DNA of 64,000 nt from Antedon mediterranea (lineage: Eukaryota > Echinodermata > Crinoidea > Comatulida > Antedonidae), in NCBI RefSeq assembly GCF_964355755.1, contig NC_092679.1, positions 15,554,932 through 15,618,931 on the forward strand. The letters are read 5' to 3'. Positions 41,201 through 56,200 of the stretch are shown here, in pieces (the stretch's first letter is position 1; each line of letters begins with the position of its first letter). The translations under genes were made by a program, and so were the position numbers. The notes under the pieces were generated by a model. That model ran no database searches, was not told the DNA's origin, and worked only from the letters and a program-made list of their open reading frames with translations.

Positions 41201-44200
41201 CTAGAGAAGAAATAAATAACAATAACAAAATGTCTGATGTACAAAATAATAGTATTTAAAGTTTATACAAACTAATGATAAAAAATAAATGATAAAAAAT
41301 CAATTTAAAATATAATTGTATTTTTTTCAACAAAAATGAAATCACATTAACATGGAAATAAAACTATGTACAAAATAATATAATAATCCGATTAAGAAAT
41401 GAATTCAATTTAATTTAAAATGTCATTTTTTTTTCTTTCAACAAAAATCAAATCACAGAACAGAGAAATAATTAGTAAATAGCTGTACACAGTTATTATG
41501 TGATGATTGCATCTTTCAAAGGCAAGAATGTGTGGGAGGAACAATCATTTCTGTAGCAAATGAATAAACACTGATTGATACCTTGGGTTGTTTTATATCC
41601 TTTAAATGTTGTGCATCAATATTTGACCTTTGATCTTTCTTTATAAACTTTATATGTCAAATGTATATTTCACATTTTGTATTGTGTTCATAACCAAATG
41701 GGCAAACATTTCTGTAGCAAATGAATATACACTGACTGATACACCTAGCATTGTTTTATATTTTAAAATGTTGCATCAATATTTTGACATTTTATCTTTC
41801 TTTATAAACTTTATATGTCAAATGTATATTGCACATTTGTAATACATAATGTACATATCAATTACATTTTGTTGTATCTTGTTCATAAAAGGACAATCAT
41901 TTCTGTAGCAAATGAATACACACTGATTGATACCTAAAACATTGTTTTTCATTTTTAAATGGCGTGTCAATATTTGACCTTTGATCATTCTTTATAAACT
42001 TGATGTCAAATGTATATATTTCACATTTTTACATAATGTGCTTCTCTATCATATTTTGTTGTATTATATGTAACCAAAATAACAATAGATTTTGCTTTGA
42101 TACTGTACACCTAGCATTGTTTTATATTTTAATGACGCATCAATATTTGACCTTTGATCTTTCTTTATAAACTTTATATGTCAAATGTATATTGTACATT
42201 TGTAATACTAAATGTACATTTATCAATTACATTTTGTTGTATTGTGTTCATAACCAAAAGGACAATAATTTGTGTAGCAAATAAATACACACTGATTGAT
42301 ACACCTACAGTAGCATTGTTTTATATTTTAATGTTACATCAATATTTGACCTTTGATCTTTCTTTCTAAACTTTATATGTCAAATGTATATTGCACATTT
42401 GTATATTATAGTAATAAATAATGTACATATCAATTACATTTTGTTGTATCTTGTTTTATATTTTTAAATGGTGCATTAATACTTGACCTTTGATCTTTCT
42501 TTATAATTATGTCAAATGTATATATTCACATTTGTATAACTACATGTACTTCTCAATTACATTTTGTTGTATCTTGTTCATAACCAAAAGAACAATCATT
42601 TGTGTAGTATAAATGAATACACATTATGATTGTGCACACTAGCATTGTTTTATATTTTAAAATGGTGCATCGATATTTGACCTTTGATCTTTCTTTATTT
42701 ATAATTATGTCAAATGTATATTCACATTTGTATACTACAATGTACATGTTCAAAACCAAAAGACCAATAATTTCTGTAGCAAATGAATACACACTGATTG
42801 ATATCTAGAATTGTTTTGGTGCATCAATATTTTATGTCAAATGTATTGTACATTTGAAACAACAATTAAAGCTTCCTAACAGTACTGTACTTTACAATAC
42901 TAAAAATAACAAATCTATATTCTGCAATTTAGCTCTTTCTACAAAGTACCTTGTATTGTATTACAAGAGGTCCAGATACTAAATTTGTATGTTAATTTTA
43001 AATTGTTGTTGTTAGTTGTTATTAGAAAAAAAACTTGTAGTAGCAATATTGTTTGAAGTTAGCTATAAAAAAATAGGTTTTTAATTTGTATTACAAGATG
43101 TTAATGATGTAATAATTAATGGATTTAGTCAGTATCCTGTACTCTATGTACAGTAAAGAATAATCCTAAACCTGACTAAACGATTTCTATGCCAACTGAT
43201 ATGGGATATCAATATCGTCCAGCAGATTTTTGCATCATAGCTAATGATGTAAGCCCCTCAGGTGTTCTAGGCAAGGGTCATATCAGTTGGCATGTCCAGG
43301 TAATTTTGATGATGTATATTAATCATTATCTTGTACTATCTATATTTCATTTTACTAAGTGAACCGCATATCTTGATGTGCATACTGTAGTTGTGACTGT
43401 AATGTAAAGCTCTGTCAAAAGCACTATCTATCAAACTAGTTTGACAAAAAAAAGGTGGTGATATGCCCAAATATGGTAGTGATATGACATGTCCATATAA
43501 TGGGCACATCACTTTTTTTTTTCTTTATAGTGTAGACAGAGCTTAAGTTCTGTTGTCGAGATCTCAAACGGACATAGTTTTTTAATTTTTAAAATACAGT
43601 AAAACTTGCATATATGGCTTAATATTCTGGAATAAATTAAACTTGTGGAACTTGTCATCTAATTCATTCCATCTATATTCACACTTCTTCTGTTTCATGA
43701 AATGCAAGATGGCACCTTTAATCTTTTAACAACTAATCATTATTAAACAAAACAGCTCTGTCTTTCGGAAACGGAAAACTACGAATATACATAGATAAAT
43801 AATGGTTACTATTTGAAGATATTACAAATAAAATCGCAAAACAATCAGAAATATGTGTAAATTTAAGAAGAATTTTAGATTTTCTAGTAATAGTGGATGG
43901 GTGTTAATGTGCTTGCCTTCCAGTTCCAAGGTCCAATACTGACCTAAGTCCAGGGTTCAATTCTGACCTAGTGCCAGGGTTGTAAACTCATTATTCTTTC
44001 TGCACTTAAAACCTCAAATGAGACTTAATAATATTATGATACTTCAAAATGACCCAATTTTTTTTGAAATATTTTTTTTTAAATTTGTTTAGAATTAGTC
44101 AAAGGGACAATACATCTTTAATGCATGAACTAATAAGAAAAAAAAATCTTTTATTTATAGTGTCTAGTTAAAGAGATGATGTTCCTAGAACTCGCCAGGT

Positions 44201-47200
44201 TTTTAATAGTGAGTACGTCATAAATTATCATTAAGAAATAATAGCCAAGGCTGTATCCTGCTGGTTGCTATGTTTGATTGGCATCTGCTATGGCGTTTAG
44301 CTGCATGCTTCTCTACCATCCAGTCTACAGTAGTATGTCTAAACTATAACAGTATATTTATTGGAATACCAGTAATATGTACTGTATTCGTCCATTAGGC
44401 CGCTGGAAATACATTACATGGTTCTCGTCAGCGCCAGCTCGCGATTTTAGGCCCCGCACCCAAAAAGTTCATCTTTGTGTATATAAAAACAGTGGTAAAT
44501 ATGGTAAAAGTACAAATTTTTTTATATTTTTATGAAAATCCCACTCACCTCCCGTCGATCGTGAACGCTCAAACCATTGTGTATGTGATCGCACAATTTC
44601 GCAACATAAAGTGTGTATATTAATCGTCGCGGACCGCCATCTTTCCGTATTTTGAGCCTCATTCTGAAACCAAGTATTCTAGTCCAGGCGTGAGCGTGTG
44701 TTTGTCATATCCACACGCGATATCCATACCTTGCATCAGAATTGAACGAGGTCTACCGCGTTTTTTTTTTATCTGCTGCTCTCGTACATTTCGCGATCGA
44801 TCGTCGTGACTAGCTACCTCTCTGCCTACGACATTATTGCATTCAAGGTTTATTTCACTTAATTAAAATACTGTGATGAAAGATGAACGTTGACAAAAAT
44901 CCCGCACCAACTTTTTGATAAGTGCTGACGAGAACCATGTAATGTATTTCCAGCAGCCTTAGCTACAAAAAGTACCAGTTTACTACTCCCAAATAGTGCA
45001 AGTTACAGTAAAACCCCTACTTTTGGAGCACCCCTATTCATGATCCAACACCCATATATACAGAGACAATTTCCTCTGAAGGGGAACTATATTTTTTAAC
45101 ACAATGGCCAACCCCTATACAGGAGACTCCCCAATTAAGTGGACACTTTGACCTGAAACTACTGTGTAGTAAATTGACAGGTTTCTTGCAGTTTGAAGAA
45201 AATCTTTTTATTAATCATAGTCAATAGTTAGGAGGTTGATAAGTGAAAATTAAACTGGGTGGAGGCCTATAATGAATTGGTGGAAGAAGAAGCACAACTC
45301 GACAAGTCTTTATTGTGACAATAGGCTTACAAAGAAACAATAGACGATGTAGAACACAGACAATAGGAAACATAAACAACAATGCCCCTGTCCACTTACA
45401 TGGTCTTGCTAGTATACTACTACTACAGCTACACATGTAGCAAGGCAATTGTATGACCTACTGAATATTAAAGTCTTCCATGGACATATTCTATGGCAAT
45501 ATAGTATTAATCAACAGAACATCTAGACAATATTTTTTGGATCACGCCTTGGCCCAATAGTCTAAATGTAAAGCTTTGCAAGTTGCTATCTCTCAGACTG
45601 ATACTGTATTTATTTATTTATTTATTTCGTTTTCTTTTAGTAGGGTAGCCCTCTCAGTAATAAAATAAAACTGCTCTTCCGAGGGGCCCTACGGCACATT
45701 TAAACAAAATTTGAAAACAACTTAAACTAAACTTAAACTAAAACTTAAACTAAAACTAAACTTCAATAAATTATTGATGTTAAAAACCTTGGTTTTTAAA
45801 GATGCGCCTCATAGGCAAATATCCAAGATACAGTATACCAATGGTCTGCAGTATTTAATTAAGGACGTGACTGATAAAATAAGACATTTTCCATACTTGC
45901 CATCCCATTCGAAGGATAAAACTCTCAATTCCAGATACTAATGCAATACATACAGTATTAAAATAATTAAAACTACAAATAAATCTAAAACTTTCTATGC
46001 ATTTAACAATTCTTTTCATAATAATTGTATTCAAAATGGAAATTAAAGAATAAGTTTGATTTCAAAAGAAAATTATAAAGCTATATCATTTTTGTTAAAA
46101 AGCTAAGACCAACCCCACCTAGTTTTCAACCTCACCCTAACAATAGAAGGATGGTTATTGTCTGATTTCTATTTTTAAAAGAATTGTGTGATAATATTAA
46201 AAACTACAGTATGGAATACTGTACAAATTTGTACACAGGTTATATTAAAAGCAGTCATTATTATACTGTAACGCAGACGATTTGCTTTGCATTATCTAAG
46301 GGCCTGTTCAGACCTACGGAGTTATGCTTTCGTATTGTACGCGGCGTACAAGTCCATGGGTCTGAACCAGGAAAAGATTAGTGGAAGCCACCTCGTACGA
46401 CACTGATATTTCGTACGCTACGAAAGCTCAAGGTATGAGTTTAGTGGACGTCGCTTACAATACGAAAGTCACGCATCGATGAATATGACCTAGGTTAGAT
46501 ATCTAGCCAATCAAATTACAATATTCGCCACATCACATCGTGACATGTGCTCCTCATCGTACAGCCAAGCTGATCCATTTGTTGTTGTGATCGGTGAACG
46601 TGCGAAAAAATCATACCTTTTGTTTGTTGTTACACTAGGTATACAGTATTATTATTATTAATATTATTATATTAATTAATTTAAAATGCCATCGAAGCGT
46701 GCGCATTGGCGAGAAACCGAAGTAAAATACCTTATTTCATTGGTGGGAAGCCCTGAGTTTAGAGATCGGTTGGAAGTGAAAAACTGGCGTAAAAGCACCG
46801 GCAACAAGATGTCTGTGTTCAACGAGATGGCGGACACGTTAGATAGCAGATGGGCCATCCTCATAATAATAAAGAAGGATTTAAATTATATCCAAACGAA
46901 ATTGAAGGGGTCGTCGTATAAAGCGGCGAAAGACCGAGTAAATAAGTCTGGAGCCGGTGCAAGTACGGGATTTGAACATTTTTCTGCCATAAATGATATT
47001 TTAGGCCTAGACCAAATATAAAAACAAACCCCAAAACGATCGGCTGGTTGGTATGCCTGACAACCCATCGATAATGCCGAGACCAAGTGTTCGGTCTAGG
47101 CCTGTAACTCTTACCCCAACCACTACTACTTTTAATAACAACGAAGGTAGGCCTAGGTCTATACGTGCGTTAGAGTTTGGTTAATCGCCAGCGAGTGACA

Positions 47201-50200
47201 TCATATCCGTTTGTAACGCAACTTCGTTGCAATGAATCTGAACACTTTGCTCTTACGACGCTCATTAAAATATGACCTTGGCTGTGATACGAAAGCATAA
47301 CTCCGTAGGTCTGAACATACCCTAATGCCAGTTATCCTTGGAGAAGTCATCTTTGAGATTCTATATCCTGCTAATCAATTTCAATGCAATCCTATTTTTC
47401 CTTACAAATACTAACTATTTTGATTTAAGTATACTTAATAAATTTACATGAGTTACACAGTTTGCTTATTTACTCAACCTGTATTTTTTTTTTTTTATTA
47501 TTAATTAAATTGTAATATTTGGGTTTTTTTTATAAATATATTTTTATTAAGTTATTTATTGAATTATTTGGGAAAATTAAATAAGCCAAACACTAGTATG
47601 ACTAAAAATACACAAACCAATAGTGGTGTGGTCACGGACGATACCACTAGCTTGGAAGGGAAGACTAAGAATATTTTTACTTTTCGATATTTTTTCCCCT
47701 CGACGGGGAAAAGGCATGTTGGTTTATCCAGGTAAGCCACAGTAGTAATACAATAGACTTCAAACTGTGCAGATTTGGTAAAAACGGAAGCCTAACTGTT
47801 TCACAACTAACTGTAGCACAAACTGCCTGCCAACATTTCTTGGACCATAAAGAAAAAACCAAATCTTAAATTGCCATGGATTGGAAGAGGCTTTGGCAAA
47901 GTTTACACAACTTTTATTATGCTTTACAGAATCTGTACAGCAAACTCTCTGAATACTGGACACCTTTTGGCTCGCTGGCCTAACCAGACTGTATTTCTAG
48001 AAATTCTGGTATATTCTGAATGTGGTTTTAATGGTAAAAAAGAAATAATAGAGAACTTCTGGTTTTGATAGTCAAGCTCTGTCTACACTATCAAACTTTA
48101 TGTCATGTGCTGAAATATGGTAGTGATATGCTCAAGTATGGTAGTGATATGATGACATCATCATGTCCATGGGCGGCACATCACATTTTTTTGTCACTAG
48201 AGTTTGATAATGTAGGCAGAGCTTAGGTTGACTACTGTACAGTTAGAATATTTATGATTATCCATATGAACATTCATTATGGCTGATACAGTGATATCTA
48301 CTAAAGCTTTAAACTTCTGACATAAAATAACATCTTCTATCATTACCTTCATCTCCTCGGTTTATAAAATTGACAAATAATTTTGTAAAAGGATTTCAAA
48401 ATGAAAATATTATTCACTTGAAGTAGTATTAATATAGCAGAGTAAATTACATATTTAGGTTGTCGGTTGATAGAGCAAGGGCTATGTTTGTGTAGCACTT
48501 AGGCAGGCATTAATGTAGTTCACTTGATGCATTGCATTATTTGACAAGCATGTTGTGTTTGTAACGATCTTCTTAATGGATTGCTAAACTGGGATTTTAA
48601 ATGAAAACAAATCACAATATCATATATGTACAAAATACATGGATTTAACGGCAAAAAAAAATCAATTTACACATTGCTACCATTACCATGGCTTTGGAAC
48701 CGTACAAGGATTAAAGTGACACTTTATACATGTATTTAACTTCATTGATGAGGAAGTGTCCATTCCGAAGTCTTGTCATTTGTAAAGGTAGACAAACTGT
48801 GCATAAAAAAAAATTTTAGAATGCTACACTTGAGGACATAGATTGCAGATTGTACCATTTATGGAGAAGGACGTTTAGCAAATTTTCTAATCTTCAAGAC
48901 ATACTGTATAGGCTATTGCTTGTTTATCCAGGTATATACTGTACACTAGGCATAAACAAACTATGCAAAGGTGCATTATGTTCAGATTAAAACAACTTTA
49001 AAATCAATATCTGTAAAGCTCTATCTACATCAGACTTCATACAAAAACAATTATGGTAGTGCTGACATCATTGTGTCCATATATTTTGTCACATCAAGTT
49101 TGATAGTGTAGACAGAGCTTTAAGTGTTCTGTGTAATGGTGTTTTCAATCTATCAATGGCAATGTCACAAGACACTTAAGCTTTGGTACACTAGGCATGA
49201 CTTACACTTACAACAATTTATTTGAAACTAGCATGTACTGTAAAATGTGTAGAATGTGTTTGATTGAGGTTCAAGGCTTTTACACTGGGTCTGTTTCTGC
49301 TGCATAACGCAATTTAACCGGTTATTTTTAAATAGATTAAAAATAGATAACAATAACAAGACCGCGTTTCTGCTCAATTTGTGCTCCGAAATAACCGGTT
49401 AAATCTATGGGTGGTCGTCGAGCAAAACGTCATCATTACCCAAAATGCAATACACTCAGACGGAAGTAGTAAGTTGGCTGTTTGTTTACATCGACGTCGT
49501 GAGTACACACGTGTGCATATATCGCCGAACATCTCACTCAAACATGTTAAAAAAATAAAATGTTGTCTCCAGGTCTACAAGTTTTGTTTTTTGTAAAGCC
49601 TACTTACATCGCTAATAAAATTAATTCTCATGGCGCCTTCAATAACATGATGGGGAGGGTCGTGCAGCGCCCGATCGCCTAGGATAATTTTTATCCTCAA
49701 CAAAGGCGATGAAATACGGCCCTTCCCACACGTGAACGACTGTTGTCTTTTGCGAGCGCGGTCCTACAAAACACCAAACGGAAAAAAAACGAGACTCAGA
49801 ATGTTGCAATATCTACCAAACGAGAGTAGATAATTGTTAATTAATTATGAAAACCCAACTTTTATAGCAAAAATCGTCCGAATTTATGTTAAAAACGATG
49901 AGTTTAGCCACAAAAATTTAAATAAAACGAGAGTAGGCCTATCCAAGTCATACTACATAGAATATCGCACGCACATAGTGCCTTTAATAAAGTAATGAGT
50001 ATTGAACATTATTTCGTATATTTATGTACTAACATAAATAATAACACATTTCTATGCTTAATAAAATCATATTTAATATATTATCAAAGGCTCTGATTAC
50101 CTTTGTTTTCGGTCGATGTGATGTTTTTCTAAAAAATTATATTATGTAAAACGATCAAAGTAAGAATGTTCATTGTTCTCCTATAAAAGGCACTAAGGGC

Positions 50201-53200
50201 GTGCCATAAATACGCTCGTTTGGATTAAGTTTTTGTTGCTAAATTCATCGTTTATAACATAAATTCGGATGATTTTTGCTATAAAATTTGAGTTTTCATA
50301 ATTAATTAACCATTATCTACTATCGTTTGGTAGGTATTTGCAACATTCTGAGTCCCTTTTTTGTTTCAGTTTTGGTGTTTATATAGGACCATCCATACCC
50401 TTCGCGAGTGTGTACTAACGCCTCAAATTGCTTAGCTTTGGGTAGTCCCCGGAACTCCACCCCAAACTCCTCTTTTACTTTCGCAAAAATGCTCTTATTT
50501 ATTATCTGTGATTCTTTTCTATTGCCTGCCATCCTTCCCCGTACTTTCTCTCCCCCCACAACTGAATAACATACATCTTGTGATTTCATTCATCCACATA
50601 CATGTTCACTTCTTCGTTCGACTGTCAAAACCACGAGGAAAACACACATCGTATGCGACGGTATCTGACCCGGGGTCACAACTGTCAATCAAATAACCGT
50701 TATTTCGTGTTGCAGCTAAGAATTGCTCAGCGATAACCGGTTAAACGGCGTTCTAACACCGATTTAAATTGGTGTTTTTAACCGGTTATTTTGCGCTGCC
50801 TTTTAACCGGTTACCACAAATTTGTCCTGTTTCTGCTGCCAAGAAAATGGAGTTAATTTATTCACACCGATTTTAATTTATTCACACCGATTTTAACCGG
50901 TTATTTTTGATGCAGCAGAAACAGGCCCTAAGAATCTAAATTCTCTGCAACATAAAAAAGATGCTTGGCCATTCTGTACAGGAATATGCTTTTCTCCCAC
51001 AATGCAACATGTTGATTGTCACACAGGATTATTATTATTTATTGCCAAAAACCAGTTACAAAAATACAAAAACACAGAAACTGTATAACAAGAGTTCAGG
51101 TTCCATACTCCCAAAGTAACAACTATGATATATAATAAACTATATTAGACAAATAAATTAATAAAAATAAATAAAGGATACAAGGATAAGGGCATTATGG
51201 GATTTCAAACAAGGCTTTATAAATACTGACCATTTGGAACATATCCGGATAAACCGCTTCTGTGATGACACCTCGTCCACTGGTTATATAATCAACAAGT
51301 TCATTTAGAGTCGCCCTCTTGATTTCTTTGCCCCTAAGTTCGACGACTGCATCCATAAAATCGAAAAACACGCAACATTGCTGTAGTTTCTTCACAAACA
51401 GTTCTGGTTGTTCAGCAGGTAGTGTATCTAATAAAAAAAATATACTATTACTAAAATTAGAATAAATGGCACTTGGGAATATTAAGATGAAAACAAGTTT
51501 AGTAGAAATCCAATTTGCAACCTTGCAAATGACAAAATGAAAATGTGTTAAATTAAGTTTATTCAATTTCAATAAATAAATTTAAAGGCTAGCACACGTC
51601 GTGAGGTATCCATATTCTGCCAATTACCAAAGACACCAACAGTACAGGTTTTAAATTGAAAAGGACGTCACATGTTTGTGTATACTGTCGTTCCCTATGT
51701 ATGGACCAATAGACAAACTGACCAATAGAAAAAACTGACCAATAGACAAACTGACCTACTGTAAACTACCTTAACTTTAGTTACTTAGTACCAAGCGGAC
51801 GCTAAAAGTGTTATGATTGTGATCTATTTTCATATTGCAATAAAATAGAAAGGAAATTTATATATCATTTAATCAGTAAATTGGCCTTCTATTCTAAAGA
51901 AACATTATACATAATACTAATGATGATAATGTACTTTATGCAATAATATTAAGGTCAACGAATTGTTAATTAAAGGCACGATTGAGGTTGTCTACACAGG
52001 AAGTACTGTACTGAACCAGTATGTTGTATTTTTAATGGGAATGAATACACAAAATTAATTCTTCATGAAAAATGTTTCTTTTGATATTAAAAAACTATTT
52101 TTGAATCAATCGGTGTACTCTGTACACTATACTGTATGGTACTACTAGTAGAAATAGCAAGTTTTTGTATGGGGACGATAGAGGATCAAGATTGAGAGAT
52201 TTAACCAATCATAACAGCATGTGTAAAATGGACGTCTACCGTACCGAAACCAAAGCTTGCTAATATCAATACTTTTAAACTGTTTCTTCTATCACCTAAA
52301 GCCTGGCGCACACTATAGATATCGGCTGAGCCAACTGGCACAAATAACACTTTGCTCACTGTGTGCGCTGGACAATTCGTGAGGAATCGACCACGTGTGC
52401 CAGTGACGAAAATATCTATCGTGTTTAATATTTTTTGTCACGCTTGTCATTTCCTCAAGTTTGCGCTAACTTAAAAGTTCCACTGCACATGACATATTCT
52501 GCTTAATCAAAATATGTCAGCGCGCCGTATAGCGTAGTAAGTAATTATGCAATCAGAAAATCGCGTACTGAAGGCGTTTAGCATGTGTCCGATAGAACGC
52601 GATCACAGTTTGCGATAAATTTTTTAGTGAGCAAAGTGTCATTTGTGCCAGTTGGCTCAGCCGATAGCTACTGTGTGCGCCGGACTTAATGAAGGTAGCC
52701 TCTTAATTAATAGTGCCTGTCCCTCCGCAAAATACTAGATCAACTAAGTCTTATCCTCCACCTTCAAGCATCTATTGTTTAAAAATCACAATTTATCAGA
52801 GATCATCAGAGATGTTGACATTTTGTACAATAACCGACAGGGAATTTCCCACAACAGCAACATATTGGACTTAAGTATTAAGTAGTAACGGCAAGACATA
52901 ATTAGTAGTCATTATTAATAGAAACAACTTAGAAATAGGTTATTGAACTAATGATGAGTACATTTAATTTTTTTTGTATAATATTTTTTTACGAACCGAC
53001 TCGAAATTCATCCTAGCAATGTTCTATGAGATTTGTTTTTTATTTTAAAACTACAGTAGCTAATGTTTGCTGGTTGTAATTTTTTTGGGAAAAAAATAGC
53101 AATACAGTAGGCACTGTACAGTACTTGAATTTGATGTGCTAATTTCTGTATAACCTAATGTAAAAGGTTTTCTATTAGAAATTCTATCTAATGCATACAT

Positions 53201-56200
53201 TTTGTATCCCTGGCAAATGAAACTCAACTATTGTACATCTTGACCTTTGAGGTGTTGGAAGCTAGCTTATTATGTAAAATAAAAGATCGACACTTTGCAG
53301 ATTAATTTAAAGTAGTCTCGGTAAATCTATTTAGGAGGTAGGTCAAGGCTTAATCCACGGTGTTAGAAAAGACATTGTTAATAGATTAAATATGAAGAGA
53401 GCTACAAAGATAAAACACTAAGGTAAAATAGTCCATACTTTATTTAATATAAATGTACTAGAAGTATTATTGCACTTTAGTTAAGTTATATACTCATACT
53501 TTCGCTTTTCACTTAATTAATGATATGTAGGATGCGTTCACGTGTGTGTTTTTTTTCTCTGTCTGTATGTTTACACTCTCAATCAATTAGAAAGGCTGAT
53601 CAGCTGCATATGTTTAAACACAATTTTATATATTGCTTTGAATCTCTCTGTTTGCACCATGTAATCTGACAACATTGACATTTCACTACACTATTCAATT
53701 CTTCAGAATTCCACATTATTTTAAAATTATAAACAACCTACAGTAGACAGATACAATACAGTACTGTAGGTATGGCGTTTGTACAGTTTAGCAATTACCC
53801 CTCATACTGTGATTATAAACAATTAAATAAACAAGTTGTTCATTACATACATCGTTTAATGTTTCACTAAATAAAAATAAACAAGTTATGTTTTTTTACA
53901 GTCATAGCTTTTTGTTTACTGTAAATAGGAGTTCATGGAATAACATTATGTTTAAATACAGTAGCCTCTTATTTATTAGAATTAATTCTAGGTACTGTGG
54001 TACTGTAAGGGGCTGTTCAGATCTACTGTATGGACACAGTACCATATGCAGCATCATGCAGCACAAAATCCATACTGTACTACTGTAGCTAGCAAAGGTT
54101 TCATTAACCATCTACAGTAAAATGACATGGATGATTAGCCTTAAAAAAATCTCACCTAATTCAATTCCAAAGTCATGGAAATAAACTGGGATATTTTTAC
54201 TGTATTAATAATAAACATTTTAAATGCGTCCGTGTCATCTAATAATACCGACAGACTACATTTTGACCTTTCAGTGAATTAGTCTCATTCAATTCACTGT
54301 GTTTATAATAGCTAAATCCGTATAGTAGTATACTTTAGTACTACTATGTACTCTAGTCTATTGCTATTGACCATGATACGACATGCTTTGACGTCAATCC
54401 TACCTGGCATTTTAACTCAACAGAATTTATAATGTGAATATGTCATAGCTGCTGAGCTGCTACTGTAGCATACAGTGGATTTCTCGATGTTGGGCACATA
54501 ATAGGCTTAGGCATCATAGTTTTGAGTGTTTGTTTCATTGTAATGCATAAATCCAGTGGCCATATTCACACTTATATAGTAGGGGAGATATTCCCTTAAA
54601 TACTACACACTTTAAGGAAGTTTTTCCTTTGAGACAAAATATGACCAATTTTTTTTTTTTTTTTTAGGAAAAGGCTGAACAAAAAATTTATGTTTAAAAA
54701 AATATATATTACCATGACAGTACTGTATACTGTAGCTAATATTTAACAGTACAATTGAAAACCCTCCTTTGATTTGAGACACCCATATCGAGGAACAACC
54801 TTTTAGAGCGGAAGCTTTTCCAAGAAACTAGCAAGGGTACCATTTTCTTATTATTGTCGGCAAACTGGGAGTCAGCAATCTGGGAGTCGGCAAACTGGTC
54901 AGATACCATCTACTGTAAATTAAGCGAAAACACTTTGTTGGTTCCTTATGGTGTCCCCTTTTAACAGGCATTCTACTGTATGTTTATCCTTTTTTTTACT
55001 CAAAGATTTAAGAAATCAAAAATTCAGTAGAAAAAATTCAGCATTTCCTATTGAACTACTTTACTTATTAAAATAACACTGCATTATTCAGCAAGAAACA
55101 CCCATTACTAGTTGCTTAGCTTTCCAAAGGTCATGGGTTCAAATCAAGTCCGATCGAATCCTTTATCAGTGACTGAACAACCCTATGACTAATTATGTCA
55201 AGAGCTTTGAAATTGTGTCGTACAAATTGAACGCAGTTGGTTTTACAGACTTCCGTTCTTTTCTAGGAATGACCATGAAAGTTTTATACATAATTGCAAT
55301 CACAGTAAAAAATGCTAATCAGTTCATTCGATTAGATTTATAGTCGATAAGCCAAGTTTCAATAAATAGCATCATTAGAATTAGTACTTATTGAGTTGTG
55401 TCTATGGTAACGCACTTGCACGTCACATAGAGTACTGTATGCCCATGAAAACACAATTACTTACCAGGAAGACGCGCCAAGTGCTCTATTAAATATAGCT
55501 ACTACTACGGTAACTATTTAGCTTCATTTCGTATAGATAGCAAACAGTGCTTTACTGTAATTAATAGCCTTTGTGCCATATTGAACTGTCAAATCATAAT
55601 TATTACTTAGTCAAAATTTGCTTGCAAACTGTACATTTTAATAATGCTATTACTGTAATTTCTAAAATAAGTTTCTAGGACATATTCAAACTGGATATGG
55701 TGAATTTTTAACTGCATGGGTTGCATTAAATAATGAAAACTATTATACTGTATGACAATGGACATGTACATACTCTTGCATTACTGTTAAAATCAAGACC
55801 AAAATGAAATTCAGGTGAAGTACTAATACACCTGATGATTTAATGTCACTCTCAAACCAATGGCAATGACAAAATGACAACAATTAACATATAAATTGTA
55901 TACAGATGTACAGTACTGTACTGTAGCTTCAATTATTTATTTAAAACACTATGATTTATAAAAGTTAGTAATATATATTTTATATTACTGTATAATAAAC
56001 AGTACTATATTAGTACTGTAGGTGATATATTTAGAAATGATTTAACTGGAGTAAACATGTACACACATGCTGGAAATTTGATTTGTAGATGTTCTCAATG
56101 ACCTTTGGCTGGCTATTCTTACTACACATTACACTTTACTATTATAGGCACCTGGTAAGGAATATTTCATGCTACTACTCTAGAATACGTAATTGATTCA

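Larger units (their letters stand above)
38643..51230 (-). other. PPP2R5 intron 2 (12.6 kb)
   Basis: Holds a SINE fragment (40625-40705), a ~190-bp tandem repeat (41535-42850), MITE copies (43407, 48074, 49016), a 561-bp TIR element (44398), a Harbinger-like element (46300-47322) and a palindrome-rich TIR element (49287-50928). The stretch 38650-40600 shows no gene I can support. Confidence 0.75.

Noticed and set aside
51231-51234. Alternative donor for exon 2 four bases downstream (A|GTATTT)
   Set aside because: It would join out of phase to exon 3 and destroy the conserved [10 protein letters not shown] segment; the GTCAGT donor keeps the frame.
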